Part shown: in pieces, positions 1-6,540 of the stretch
Position numbering within the stretch: position 1 is the first letter of the stretch
How the letters are laid out: every line of letters starts with the position of its first letter
Assembly: GCF_963974515.1 (NCBI RefSeq)
Contig: NZ_CAXBDD010000057.1
Location: forward strand, 1 to 25,180
DNA length: 25,180 bases
Reading direction: 5' to 3'
DNA from: Sunxiuqinia sp963974515
GTDB lineage: Bacteria > Bacteroidota > Bacteroidia > Bacteroidales > Prolixibacteraceae
Program-made: the position numbers and the translations under genes
The notes under the pieces: model-generated
What the model was told of the DNA's origin: nothing
What the model saw: only the letters and a program-made list of their open reading frames with translations
Databases searched by the model: none

Positions 1-13
1 TAATCCGGACCGC

Positions 14-50
14 CTGTACACTTTTCAGTCAAAAAACTGTACACTTTTCA
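14..50. repeat. Two direct copies of a 14-bp repeat, possible IS21-like element end
   Basis: The 14-mer CTGTACACTTTTCA occurs at 14-27 and again at 37-50, a period of 23 bp. Closely spaced short repeats beginning TGTACA at a boundary are typical of the multiple terminal repeats of IS21-family elements, so the window may start just inside or at the edge of one. No transposase is visible because the sequence begins here. The rest of 51-200 shows no gene. The IS assignment is inference. Confidence 0.35.
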
Positions 51-200
51 ACTGTTATTTACAATACAACCACTTGCGATTAATGCCAATTGAATGACTA
101 TCAAATGACAACTCGTGACCGTAAAAAGAAGTTTTTAGTGATAAGTCATCTTTAGCGTTATTTAGGATCCGGCAACTCAGTATCCCGACATCCAGTTGCG

Positions 201-839
201 CTACTTCTTCCGGATGAGCATTAATCCGTCACGTAAAGGCAGGATGGTTTGACTGACGCGCGGATCTTCCTTAACCTTCTGGTTGAACGCTAAAATACCC
301 CGGGTTTGTTCGTCGGTCGGATCCACTTCTTCCACCACTTTACCGCTCCACAAAATATTGTCTGCAATCAGAATCCCGCCTGATGGCACTTTGTCAATCA
401 CTAAGTCGAAGTAGGTTGCGTAGTCACGCTTGTCACCATCAATGAAAACCAGATCAAAGTACTCCTGTAAGTTGGGAATGATCACCTTGGCATCGCCAAT
501 GTGCTGCAGAATTTTGTGCTGTAATCCGGCTTTCTCAAAATACTTTTGGGCCATCTCTTCCAGCTCGTCGTTAATCTCAATCGTATGCAAGTACCCTTGG
601 TCCTGAAGACCTTTTGCCAGGCAAATGGCCGAATAGCCGGTGTAGGTTCCAATCTCCAAAATTCGTTTGGGGTGAATCATCTGGCTCAACATGGTCAGCA
701 TACTACCCTGAATATGGCCCGACAGCATGCGCGGACGAAGCACATTCAGAAAGGTATCCCGTTCCAGCTCTTGCAGCACCGGATCTTCGTCGTCAAGGTG
801 TGCCAGAATATAGTTTTCCAGTTTTGTCGATAACTCCAT
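201..839 (-). CDS. SAM-dependent O-methyltransferase (caffeoyl-CoA OMT-like family)
   Basis: This 212-residue protein has the class I methyltransferase fold of the O-methyltransferase family 3 (catechol/caffeoyl-CoA OMT-like). The SAM-binding motif I is at residues 60-71 (LEIGTYTGYSA). An FIDGDK motif at 132-137 carries the acidic metal/SAM-side residue Asp134, and an Asp-Asn pair at 160-161 matches the divalent metal site of the family. The enzyme is expected to be cytosolic and to methylate a hydroxyl on a small, perhaps catechol-type, substrate that cannot be named from sequence. The start codon overlaps the stop of the upstream M16 peptidase gene by one base (TAATG), so the two are almost certainly cotranscribed and translationally coupled. 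Length is normal for the family. Confidence 0.88.
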   Translation of the reverse strand: MELSTKLENYILAHLDDEDPVLQELERDTFLNVLRPRMLSGHIQGSMLTMLSQMIHPKRILEIGTYTGYSAICLAKGLQDQGYLHTIEINDELEEMAQKYFEKAGLQHKILQHIGDAKVIIPNLQEYFDLVFIDGDKRDYATYFDLVIDKVPSGGILIADNILWSGKVVEEVDPTDEQTRGILAFNQKVKEDPRVSQTILPLRDGLMLIRKK

Positions 840-2059
840 TATTCGTAGGTTAAAGTGCTTAACTGCCGCTCGTCAAAAATCTCATTGGCAATCTCCATAA
901 GTTGTTGTCCGGTGATAGATTCAATTTTCTGGTAGATTCGCGGCAGGCTGTCGACTTTATTATAAAGCAAAAAGCTTTTCCCCAGGGTCAGCATCAGGTC
1001 ATCCCGGTTTTCGCTCGAAAGGGCAATTTGTCCGATCAGTTGTTTTTTTGCTTTGCTCAACTGAAGAATCCCCATCTGTTTGTTCTTCAGTAGCCTGAAT
1101 TCCTTATTGACCAGGCGCAGTGCCCGGTCCAGGTTCTCATGCTCGGTTCCAAAGTACACGCTAAACTGGCCTGTATCTGAATAAGCCGTATAGCCTGACT
1201 CCACATTATAAGCCATGCCATTTCGTTCGCGCAAAGCCAGGTTTAGGCGCGAATTCATCGACTGTCCACCCAGAATGTTGTTGAGCAACACCATTCCCAT
1301 ACGCTTTTTGTCCTGCGCATTGTAGGCAATGTTGCCAATCACACAGTGCGTTTGAAACGTATCGCGTTTTACCCGGCGTGTTCCCGGTGTGTAATGATCA
1401 AAAGGCAAGCGTTTTTCCGTCCGGAGACGGGCCGGTATCGGGGCAAAATATTTTTCGGAAAGAAGTAAGAATTTCTCAAACGAAACATTGCCAACCGAGC
1501 TTAACACCATTTCATCGGTATGGTAATTATCCTGAAGGAACTGAAAAATGGCCTCGCGGTTAAATGACTTCACATGATCCGGGGTTCCCAAAATATTACG
1601 CGCAATGGGGTGACCATCAAAAAGCAGCTCGTCGAAATCATCAAAAATCAATTCCGAAGGGCTGTCTTTATACGAATTAATTTCTTCGAGCACCACTTCC
1701 TTCTCGCGTTCCACTTCTTTGGCCGGAAAGGTGCTGTTGATCAGGATGTCACTGATCAGCTCCATACTCCGGTCATAATGTTCATTCAAAAACGATGCAT
1801 AAATGGCGGTTTCTTCTTTCGAAGTAAAGGCATTAATTTCACCGCCCACATCTTCAATCCGGCTCAGAATGTGATAGGCCTTACGTTTTTTTGTTCCTTT
1901 AAAAATGACATGCTCGATGAAATGGGCAATCCCTTGTTGATGGGCGGCTTCATCCCTTGAGCCAGTATTTAGAATCATGCCAAAATGGGCAGCCGGCGAC
2001 TCCACTTGTTGATGAATAAGCCGGATCCCATTGCTTAATGTATGGGTATTTATTTTCAC
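839..2059 (-). CDS. M16 family zinc metallopeptidase (processing-peptidase/PqqL-like)
   Basis: This 406-residue protein belongs to the M16 (pitrilysin/insulinase) family. The inverted zinc motif HxxEH is intact at residues 46-50 (HFIEH), and the third ligand is a Glu near 125-126 in the VVLEEINSY segment, about 76 residues downstream as expected. An N-terminal catalytic domain is followed by an inactive-type M16 domain with an R/Y segment (ALRERNGMAYNVESGY) in the second half. There is no signal peptide, so it should be cytosolic. It resembles the short bacterial mitochondrial-processing-peptidase-like members. It is first in an operon with the O-methyltransferase and sits behind a good promoter at 2079-2108. 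The physiological substrate is unknown. Confidence 0.92.
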   Translation of the reverse strand: MKINTHTLSNGIRLIHQQVESPAAHFGMILNTGSRDEAAHQQGIAHFIEHVIFKGTKKRKAYHILSRIEDVGGEINAFTSKEETAIYASFLNEHYDRSMELISDILINSTFPAKEVEREKEVVLEEINSYKDSPSELIFDDFDELLFDGHPIARNILGTPDHVKSFNREAIFQFLQDNYHTDEMVLSSVGNVSFEKFLLLSEKYFAPIPARLRTEKRLPFDHYTPGTRRVKRDTFQTHCVIGNIAYNAQDKKRMGMVLLNNILGGQSMNSRLNLALRERNGMAYNVESGYTAYSDTGQFSVYFGTEHENLDRALRLVNKEFRLLKNKQMGILQLSKAKKQLIGQIALSSENRDDLMLTLGKSFLLYNKVDSLPRIYQKIESITGQQLMEIANEIFDERQLSTLTYE

Positions 2060-2078
2060 GTTCTCTTAAATTGGAGTG

Positions 2079-2108
2079 CAAAAGTAGAAAACGTAAGCGG
2101 AAATTCAA
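2079..2108 (-). promoter_or_regulatory. Bacteroidota-type promoter for the M16/O-methyltransferase operon
   Basis: On the minus strand TTG (2106-2108) is followed after 19 bp by TACTTTTG (2079-2086), an exact TAnnTTTG -7 element. It lies about 20 bp upstream of the M16 start codon at 2059. Confidence 0.7.
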
Positions 2109-2182
2109 TTGATAAATCCATGAAAAAGAAAACGTTCTGCCGAAGCCTTGATTTTTTTACTGTTTGCGGGCAAAAATTTGTT

Positions 2183-2211
2183 TTGTAGTTAAATATTTTG
2201 ACTTATATTTG
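2183..2211 (+). promoter_or_regulatory. Bacteroidota-type promoter for tRNA-Phe
   Basis: TTG at 2183-2185, an 18-bp spacer, and TATATTTG at 2204-2211 match the TTG / TAnnTTTG promoter pattern. The tRNA begins 18 bp after the -7 element. Confidence 0.72.
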
Positions 2212-2229
2212 CCAGCGCAAAAAGGCAAT

Positions 2230-2302
<73 letters not shown>

Positions 2303-2303
2303 C

Positions 2304-2344
2304 AAAACCCGGCCACGAATACAAAACGTGGGCGGGTTTTTCTT
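2304..2344 (+). terminator. Hairpin terminator after tRNA-Phe
   Basis: AAAACCCG-GCCACG (2304-2317) pairs with CGTGG-GCGGGTTTT (2327-2340) with one interior mismatch, and is followed by further T residues. It begins two bases after the tRNA 3' end. Confidence 0.7.
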
Positions 2345-2791
2345 TAGTGGCGGGTCTTGTAGGATGTTTGCAAAAAGTCGCTTTTCTGAAAAATCCATTC
2401 AAAAAACATTCATTCACGGGGGAAACATTGAAAATACATTCAAAAAAATGGCGGCGGTTAGGTTGTTTGTAAATCAAAAGACAGTCAAAAAGGACGGAAC
2501 GGCGGCAATTTAAGTTAAAAATCATCGTTTTTTCTGTTTCCTTCCCGCGCATAGCAATAAGCGAAAAATCAAACAACTTCAATTTTAGCATGTGGGTTTC
2601 TCTCCTATGCGCACACACGCGTAAAGACCCAAAAAAGTCTTGCAAATTCAATATCTCAATATACTCAGATGGGAATAATGGCAGATAAAAAAAGAGGTGG
2701 GTACCCCTTGACCTATTTAAAAATTGACAGCTGAATATTGGCACTCTTTCGCACCTTTCCCTGCTATGCTGGATTACTGGTTTAATATCTT
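2345..2791. other. Intergenic region with no convincing gene
   Basis: This 447-bp AT-rich stretch separates tRNA-Phe from the ClpP operon. Open frames across its left end only run antisense or sense through the tRNA and are spurious. An 11-mer CATTCAAAAAA occurs at 2396-2406 and 2437-2447, which is probably low complexity. A 21-codon frame at 2669-2734 has no supporting features. No copy of the tRNA 3' end was seen here that would mark an attachment site. Confidence 0.6.
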
Positions 2792-3445
2792 TTATGCTTT
2801 TTCTTTAGCCATAAGGTTAACTTCAGGTTTTAGCTTGTTCAAAATAACAATGTCGTTTGCATCGCCAAGTACTTCATCTACAATTCCAAAGTTTTTGGCT
2901 TCCTGTGCATTTAGGTATTTATCTCTTATGAAAAAACCTTCAATTTCTTGCCATGTATGTCCAGTGTTGTTCCCCATTAAATGAAATAGTTGTGCTTGAA
3001 GCCGTTCTTGTTCCTGAGTTGCAATCCGTACATCTTCGGTATAACCTTTAGCCCCTCCTCCGGCAGGGTGCATGTGAATAGTTGCATGAGGGAGTGCAAA
3101 CCGGCTGCCTTTCTCTCCTGCGCTTAATAAAAATGTTCCCATACTACCTGTAAATCCAATCGAATAAGTCGATACAGGAGATGAAAGCATTTTCATTGTA
3201 TCGTAAATGGCTAAACCGGCATAAACTTCCCCTCCCGGACTTTGTATATATAAACTGATCGGACGTTTTTGGTCTACGCTGTTCAAGTATAATAATTGGG
3301 CAACTACTATTCTTGCCACAGGTTCATTTATTGGTCCGCCAAGAAAGATAATCCGTTCTTTAAGCAAAAGACTATAAATGTCATAAGCCCGCTCACCACT
3401 GCCTGAATTATCGATTACCATTGGTATCACATTTGCTTGTATCAT
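2792..3445 (-). CDS. ClpP-family serine protease subunit, operon-encoded with a sigma factor
   Basis: The 217-residue product is a ClpP-like self-compartmentalising serine protease subunit. The N-terminal region (VIPMV...GERAYDIYSLLLKERIIFL) matches canonical ClpP. The nucleophile is Ser101 in the G-SMG motif. The His is 25 residues later at 126 (IHMHP context), the same spacing as in E. coli ClpP. The Asp is 190 in the GIVD motif. The triad is therefore complete and the enzyme is probably active. The IHMHPAGGG segment differs from the usual MIHQPxGG, which suggests a paralogous clade rather than the housekeeping copy. No clpX, clpA or tig gene is nearby, as would be expected of the housekeeping locus. 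The gene starts 2 bp after the stop of a small anti-sigma-like gene and is third in an operon headed by a sigma factor. Degradation of the anti-sigma-like protein, or of the sigma factor, is a reasonable but untested role. Confidence 0.92.
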   Translation of the reverse strand: MIQANVIPMVIDNSGSGERAYDIYSLLLKERIIFLGGPINEPVARIVVAQLLYLNSVDQKRPISLYIQSPGGEVYAGLAIYDTMKMLSSPVSTYSIGFTGSMGTFLLSAGEKGSRFALPHATIHMHPAGGGAKGYTEDVRIATQEQERLQAQLFHLMGNNTGHTWQEIEGFFIRDKYLNAQEAKNFGIVDEVLGDANDIVILNKLKPEVNLMAKEKA

Positions 3446-3447
3446 AC

Positions 3448-3717
3448 TTATCGTTTAAATAGTTGATATATACTTTGCCGGAAGTTTATTTTATCCGGGT
3501 TGTTGAACATTTGCTGGTGTAAAGTTTCCAGCTCTTCTTTTAACTTCTCCCGGTGATACATTTTGATCAATCGGAGTGTTTTTTCCTGAAAGAAAAGGTC
3601 TCTCTTTAAAACCGGGTCTATAATTAGCCTCGATTCAAATAGAAACCGGTCTGCCGGAGAAAGCCTTCCGTTAAGATATTTCTCAATTAGTCTTGTGTTA
3701 TTCTGTGAAGTCGTCAT
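3448..3717 (-). CDS. Small soluble anti-sigma-like protein
   Basis: This 89-residue protein starts with a segment (residues 8-42: LIEKYLNGRLSPADRFLFESRL...) that resembles the N-terminal helical region of many Bacteroidota anti-sigma factors, which have the form 'IE.YL.G.LS..E...FE..L..DP'. The usual following transmembrane helix is missing. The remainder (residues 45-89) is charged and helical, so the protein should be cytosolic. No zinc-binding HxxxCxxC motif is present. The gene overlaps the end of the upstream sigma gene by 20 bp, and its stop lies 2 bp before the ClpP start, which points to coupled expression. The context suggests a cytoplasmic regulator that binds the sigma factor and could itself be a ClpP substrate. 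That is inference: no known family was matched with certainty. Confidence 0.72.
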   Translation of the reverse strand: MTTSQNNTRLIEKYLNGRLSPADRFLFESRLIIDPVLKRDLFFQEKTLRLIKMYHREKLKEELETLHQQMFNNPDKINFRQSIYQLFKR

Positions 3718-4255
3718 AAATCAGGGATTTTTCTTTTACTGTATTTCTAACTTTTTCAAGACACTTATATTTTTGTACACTGACTGAATGTTCGTTTGAA
3801 TAGCCCAGGTTACTTACAATCGCTTTTATTGGCAATTGTTGGAAATAGAAAGCACGGAGCAAATCCAAACACCTTTTACCCGCGATCTTCAAAAAATTGA
3901 GTAATCGCTTATTGTTTGTTGTCGGAAAGTAATCGTCTGGCATTACGATTTCGTTTTCCATGCTGTTTAATGAAATCCGATGACTATCCTTTTGGCTTTT
4001 TCTAATCCATAGGTGTTTTGAAATACCTATGATATACGCTTTGTCAGATTTGATGACGCTTACAGGATTTTGAGAATTTCTTTCCAGAAAAATCACCAGT
4101 GCATCATGAAAGATGTCTTTTGCATCATCAAAAGAACCTCCTGCCGAACGAACAAGTTTTGCCACAGCAGGAAAAACCTGCTCATACACTTCTTCCATCT
4201 CATAATTCTCGGATGTCGTTATTTCAATATCGGCTATTTCGTCTAATGTTTCCAT
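3698..4255 (-). CDS. Sigma-70 family (ECF-type) RNA polymerase sigma factor
   Basis: This 185-residue protein has the two-domain layout of an ECF-type sigma factor. Region 2 spans about residues 28-90, including the DAKDIFHDALVIFLE helix (44-58) and a region 2.3/2.4-like stretch AYIIGISKHLWIRK (73-86). Region 4 spans about 115-172, with the segment LPIKAIVSNLGYSN (141-154) and the QKYKCLEKVR recognition helix (161-170). This region-4 style (GY.N...V.KYKCL) is common among Bacteroidota sigma factors that sit beside small anti-sigma-like genes. It is the first gene of a three-gene operon with the 89-residue protein and the ClpP homologue. The upstream gap of 118 bp contains TATTTTGG, one base off TAnnTTTG. 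Self-activation at a different promoter is also possible. Confidence 0.88.
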   Translation of the reverse strand: METLDEIADIEITTSENYEMEEVYEQVFPAVAKLVRSAGGSFDDAKDIFHDALVIFLERNSQNPVSVIKSDKAYIIGISKHLWIRKSQKDSHRISLNSMENEIVMPDDYFPTTNNKRLLNFLKIAGKRCLDLLRAFYFQQLPIKAIVSNLGYSNEHSVSVQKYKCLEKVRNTVKEKSLIYDDFTE

Positions 4256-4373
4256 AGAATGTTTCCTTTATAAGAGAAGTGCATTTTGCTGCCAAAATAT
4301 CACCCGGAAATTCAAAAAAAATTAATCACGCAAATTTTTAAGTGGCTTCCCCCGTATACTTGCTCATCCGGCT

Positions 4374-5381
4374 TTATATTTTATTCAGGTAATTTCTTTT
4401 AGTCTGATAGTTCAATAAATAAGCACGTTTTGTCTTATCGTTTAGAAAAGAACGATGAATTAATTCCTCTACCATCGTTTGCCTTTGCAGGTAAGGAGCA
4501 AGGATTTTGTCCCTTCGTTTTTCATTTATCTCAAATCTTCTTGCTAACTCCTGAAAATCGTACAATCCGGGATGGTTACTTTTTTTCATCTCCTCCGATT
4601 TGAAGCCATCACTGAATAATCCTTCATCCAATGCAAAATCCGAATCATCCACATGGATTCTTGTATTCAGTAAATCATAGGCCGGACTTAGAACATAATC
4701 TCCGCTTGGTGTCTCAATAAGTGAAAAGTTTTTCAGGTGTGCATCCCCGTTTGAAAACAGGAAGTTGAAAACAATTAACGAATACAGCTTTTCGATTTCC
4801 ACCCGCCAGGCAAGAACATATTTTTTCAGTAATTCCCCCAAAGCCTCATAGCTGTAATCGTATTTGAAGTTGTGCCCTACATTTTCTTCTGTTTTCCCCG
4901 CAAGCGTTGCAAAGTCTTCCTTTCCCCATCTCGTGCCATCATCTTTTACATCGAACCGCTTTGTGATATATGCAGGTTCTCCGTTGCTGAAAAAAATCAG
5001 TGCATTTTCAGCAGTTTGTAAACCATATATTTGCCGGGCAATTTGCATGGTTAAATGTTCGTTTGCCGGAACCTGATCAACATTTCTCACATCCCTGGGA
5101 ATAGGTTTCAATATGTAAGTTCCCTGTTCTCCTTTTTCGGTCAGGCGCAATTTATTTTTTTCCAGCAGAAGCGATAGCTTTTCCTGAACGCCGGAAATGG
5201 AAATCCGTTTCCGGTTTTCGATAAATTTTTCAGCATCCTCCTCATTGTCTTGCGCAGGTGCATATGGCAATATATGGCTCACTTTTCGTCCTTCAAAAAC
5301 TCGTCTTAAACAGGCTGTACTGTAGGCCTCGAATCCTTCTGCCAATGTTCCCGGACAGTATTTTATTTCAGGCAAACTCAT
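4374..5381 (-). CDS. hipT: HipT-type Ser/Thr kinase toxin (HipA family, HipBST system)
   Basis: The 335-residue protein is a HipA-family kinase lacking the N-terminal subdomain, which is encoded separately by the gene just upstream. The Gly-rich-loop motif SISG is at residues 61-64, with Ser61 and Ser63 in the positions of the autophosphorylated serines of E. coli HipT. The ATP lysine is probably Lys92 (YILKP). The catalytic Asp213 lies in NGDAHLKNFS, and the metal-binding Asp236 lies in SPAYDLLNTR. In the E. coli system HipT phosphorylates tryptophanyl-tRNA synthetase; whether this one does is unknown. The start codon overlaps the hipS stop by four bases (ATGA). All catalytic residues are present, so the toxin appears intact. 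Confidence 0.92.
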   Translation of the reverse strand: MSLPEIKYCPGTLAEGFEAYSTACLRRVFEGRKVSHILPYAPAQDNEEDAEKFIENRKRISISGVQEKLSLLLEKNKLRLTEKGEQGTYILKPIPRDVRNVDQVPANEHLTMQIARQIYGLQTAENALIFFSNGEPAYITKRFDVKDDGTRWGKEDFATLAGKTEENVGHNFKYDYSYEALGELLKKYVLAWRVEIEKLYSLIVFNFLFSNGDAHLKNFSLIETPSGDYVLSPAYDLLNTRIHVDDSDFALDEGLFSDGFKSEEMKKSNHPGLYDFQELARRFEINEKRRDKILAPYLQRQTMVEELIHRSFLNDKTKRAYLLNYQTKRNYLNKI

Positions 5382-5704
5382 CCTGTTATTTCTGAAATGG
5401 TTATTGCTCCGATGGTATCCGTTTTAGCTGTGGCCAGTAACAAACCAAAATAGTCTTTTTCGTCAATCTTTAAATAACGGTTTTGCAACTGCCTGTTCAC
5501 ACCCTCTGACAACATATTAAAGAAAAACGGGAACAGATATTCCGATTTATAAACCTGCTGGTTTTTCGGCATAGTGAGGCTAATCGCTGGAAGCTCTCCA
5601 TTGGCAAACCAATTGTTATCGTACCTAAATTCATAATCGTTAGTTGAGATTTGGGTGAGTACTCCAACAAGTTCACCATTTCTATAGACATTCGCTTTTC
5701 GCAT
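5378..5704 (-). CDS. hipS: HipS-like small antitoxin (HipA N-terminal subdomain protein)
   Basis: This 108-residue protein corresponds to the N-subdomain 1 of HipA ('couple_hipA'-like). Recognisable parts are the opening KANVYRNGELVGVL, the AISLTMP strand near 41-47, the LFPFFFNMLSEG segment near 57-68, and DYFGLLLATAKTDTIGAI near 84-101. In the described HipBST system this small protein, not HipB, neutralises the kinase. The gene begins 3 bp after the hipB stop and overlaps hipT by four bases, so the three form one transcript in the order hipB-hipS-hipT. Assignment to HipS rather than a broken hipA rests on the precise overlap and on both halves being intact. Confidence 0.88.
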   Translation of the reverse strand: MRKANVYRNGELVGVLTQISTNDYEFRYDNNWFANGELPAISLTMPKNQQVYKSEYLFPFFFNMLSEGVNRQLQNRYLKIDEKDYFGLLLATAKTDTIGAITISEITG

Positions 5705-5707
5705 CGC

Positions 5708-5920
5708 TTACAGCTTTGGTTGTTTAACTTCCAGTTTTAATTCCATCCCCAAAATACCAGCAATTTTATTCAGTATCTCAACCGTTGGGTTTGCCTGTCC
5801 ACGTTCAACCTTATATAGTGTATTTATGCTGATTCCTGCCATTTCAGCCAGATCAGGCTGGATAATCCGAAGTACCTTTCTTCTTTCCTTTATTTGTTTT
5901 CCTATTTCTTGAGTTGTCAT
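5708..5920 (-). CDS. hipB: HipB-like XRE-family DNA-binding protein
   Basis: The 70-residue product is a Cro/CI-type helix-turn-helix protein. The HTH spans about residues 20-45 (DLAEMAGISINTLYKVERGQ), followed by the ANPTVEILNKIAGILGMEL segment typical of HipB. It should bind its own promoter and repress the operon, and may join the HipS-HipT complex. The ATG at 5918-5920 is preferred over an in-frame ATG at 5954-5956. The extra 12 codons would run through an operator-like repeat (5921-5934) and add nothing conserved. It is first in the hipB-hipS-hipT operon. Confidence 0.88.
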   Translation of the reverse strand: MTTQEIGKQIKERRKVLRIIQPDLAEMAGISINTLYKVERGQANPTVEILNKIAGILGMELKLEVKQPKL

Positions 5921-6046
5921 TATAATGTGATTTTGAGGTAAAATTAATTGTTCCAACAGATAAAAACAAGTAAACTCATATTATAATGTGATTTTATGGT
6001 AGATTCATGAGGCATTTTCAATATAATTGTTGAAAATCACATCATA
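5921..6046 (-). promoter_or_regulatory. Three operator-like repeats upstream of hipB
   Basis: The 14-mer TATAATGTGATTTT occurs exactly at 5921-5934 and 5982-5995, starts 61 bp apart. An inverted copy with one mismatch lies at 6033-6046. Read toward hipB, the two direct copies centre on the palindrome ATTATAAT, and at the proximal one this extends to CATTATAATG. The arrangement fits autoregulation by HipB. The proximal copy directly abuts the start codon. Confidence 0.6.
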
Positions 6047-6085
6047 GTATGGGTTGTTGTTTCCCTAAAAGGAAAAAACGAATTA

Positions 6086-6319
6086 AAAATTGCTGCCAAA
6101 TGCCACACTCATCCCTTCAACGCCAAATGCTGCCACCTGTCCCGCGTTAAGGAAAAATACTGATACATTAACTTTTAAATCATTAAAAGAAATGTATCAT
6201 GGAACAAAAAAATCAATGACCAGGATGTATTACTAGTCAAAGGAAAAAACGCATGGTATAAAACATTGGTTTTTAGGCAATATCAATAAACTTATTGCAT
6301 ATACCAAGAAATATCATAA
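6086..6319. other. Intergenic region with possible eroded coding fragments
   Basis: Between the hipB operators and the sulfatase there is no intact gene. On the minus strand 6086-6196 reads as 36 protein-like codons ending FGVEGMSVAFGSNF-stop but with no start. On the plus strand a frame from about 6205 (KINDQDVLLVKGKNAWYKT) is out of phase with an ATG at 6199 by one base in an A7 run. A 13-mer AAAGGAAAAAACG occurs at 6068-6080 and 6239-6251. These may be remnants or chance; no family was recognised. Confidence 0.25.
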
Positions 6320-6540
6320 GTAAGTGATCGAATTGCTACCGCTTGTGGTTCTTTGTTTTTCTGCGTTCAGAAACTTCAAAACAGCTTCATAATCTTCCAC
6401 CAAAAAGTTCGACATTTTCCGGTTGGATTCGCATACTTTCTGCTAGGTTTTTTCTATAAACATGTAAACCCTCATGATTTACAATTTCAGTGACGAACGA
6501 ACCGTGACTCCAAATAATTTGATGCTGAAATTCAGTTTTT
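6314..6540 (-). pseudogene. Possible decayed gene fragment downstream of the sulfatase
   Basis: Right after the sulfatase stop a different minus-strand frame is open and protein-like for about 50 codons (…WSHGSFVTEIVNHEGLHVY…, ending …ENVELFGGRL-stop at about 6389). The next frame then continues as …NFLVEDYEAVLKFLNAEKQR… to a stop at 6314-6316. A single frameshift would join the two. No start codon with context, signal peptide or known family is visible. It could be the 3' end of a lost gene, or a small intact ORF at 6314-6415 (33 residues). Low confidence. Confidence 0.28.

Noticed and set aside
6098..6112. CAGGTGGCA (minus strand) near 6130 as a possible tRNA-Phe attachment-site copy
   Set aside because: Only nine bases match the tRNA 3' end and the orientation is opposite, so it is likely chance.
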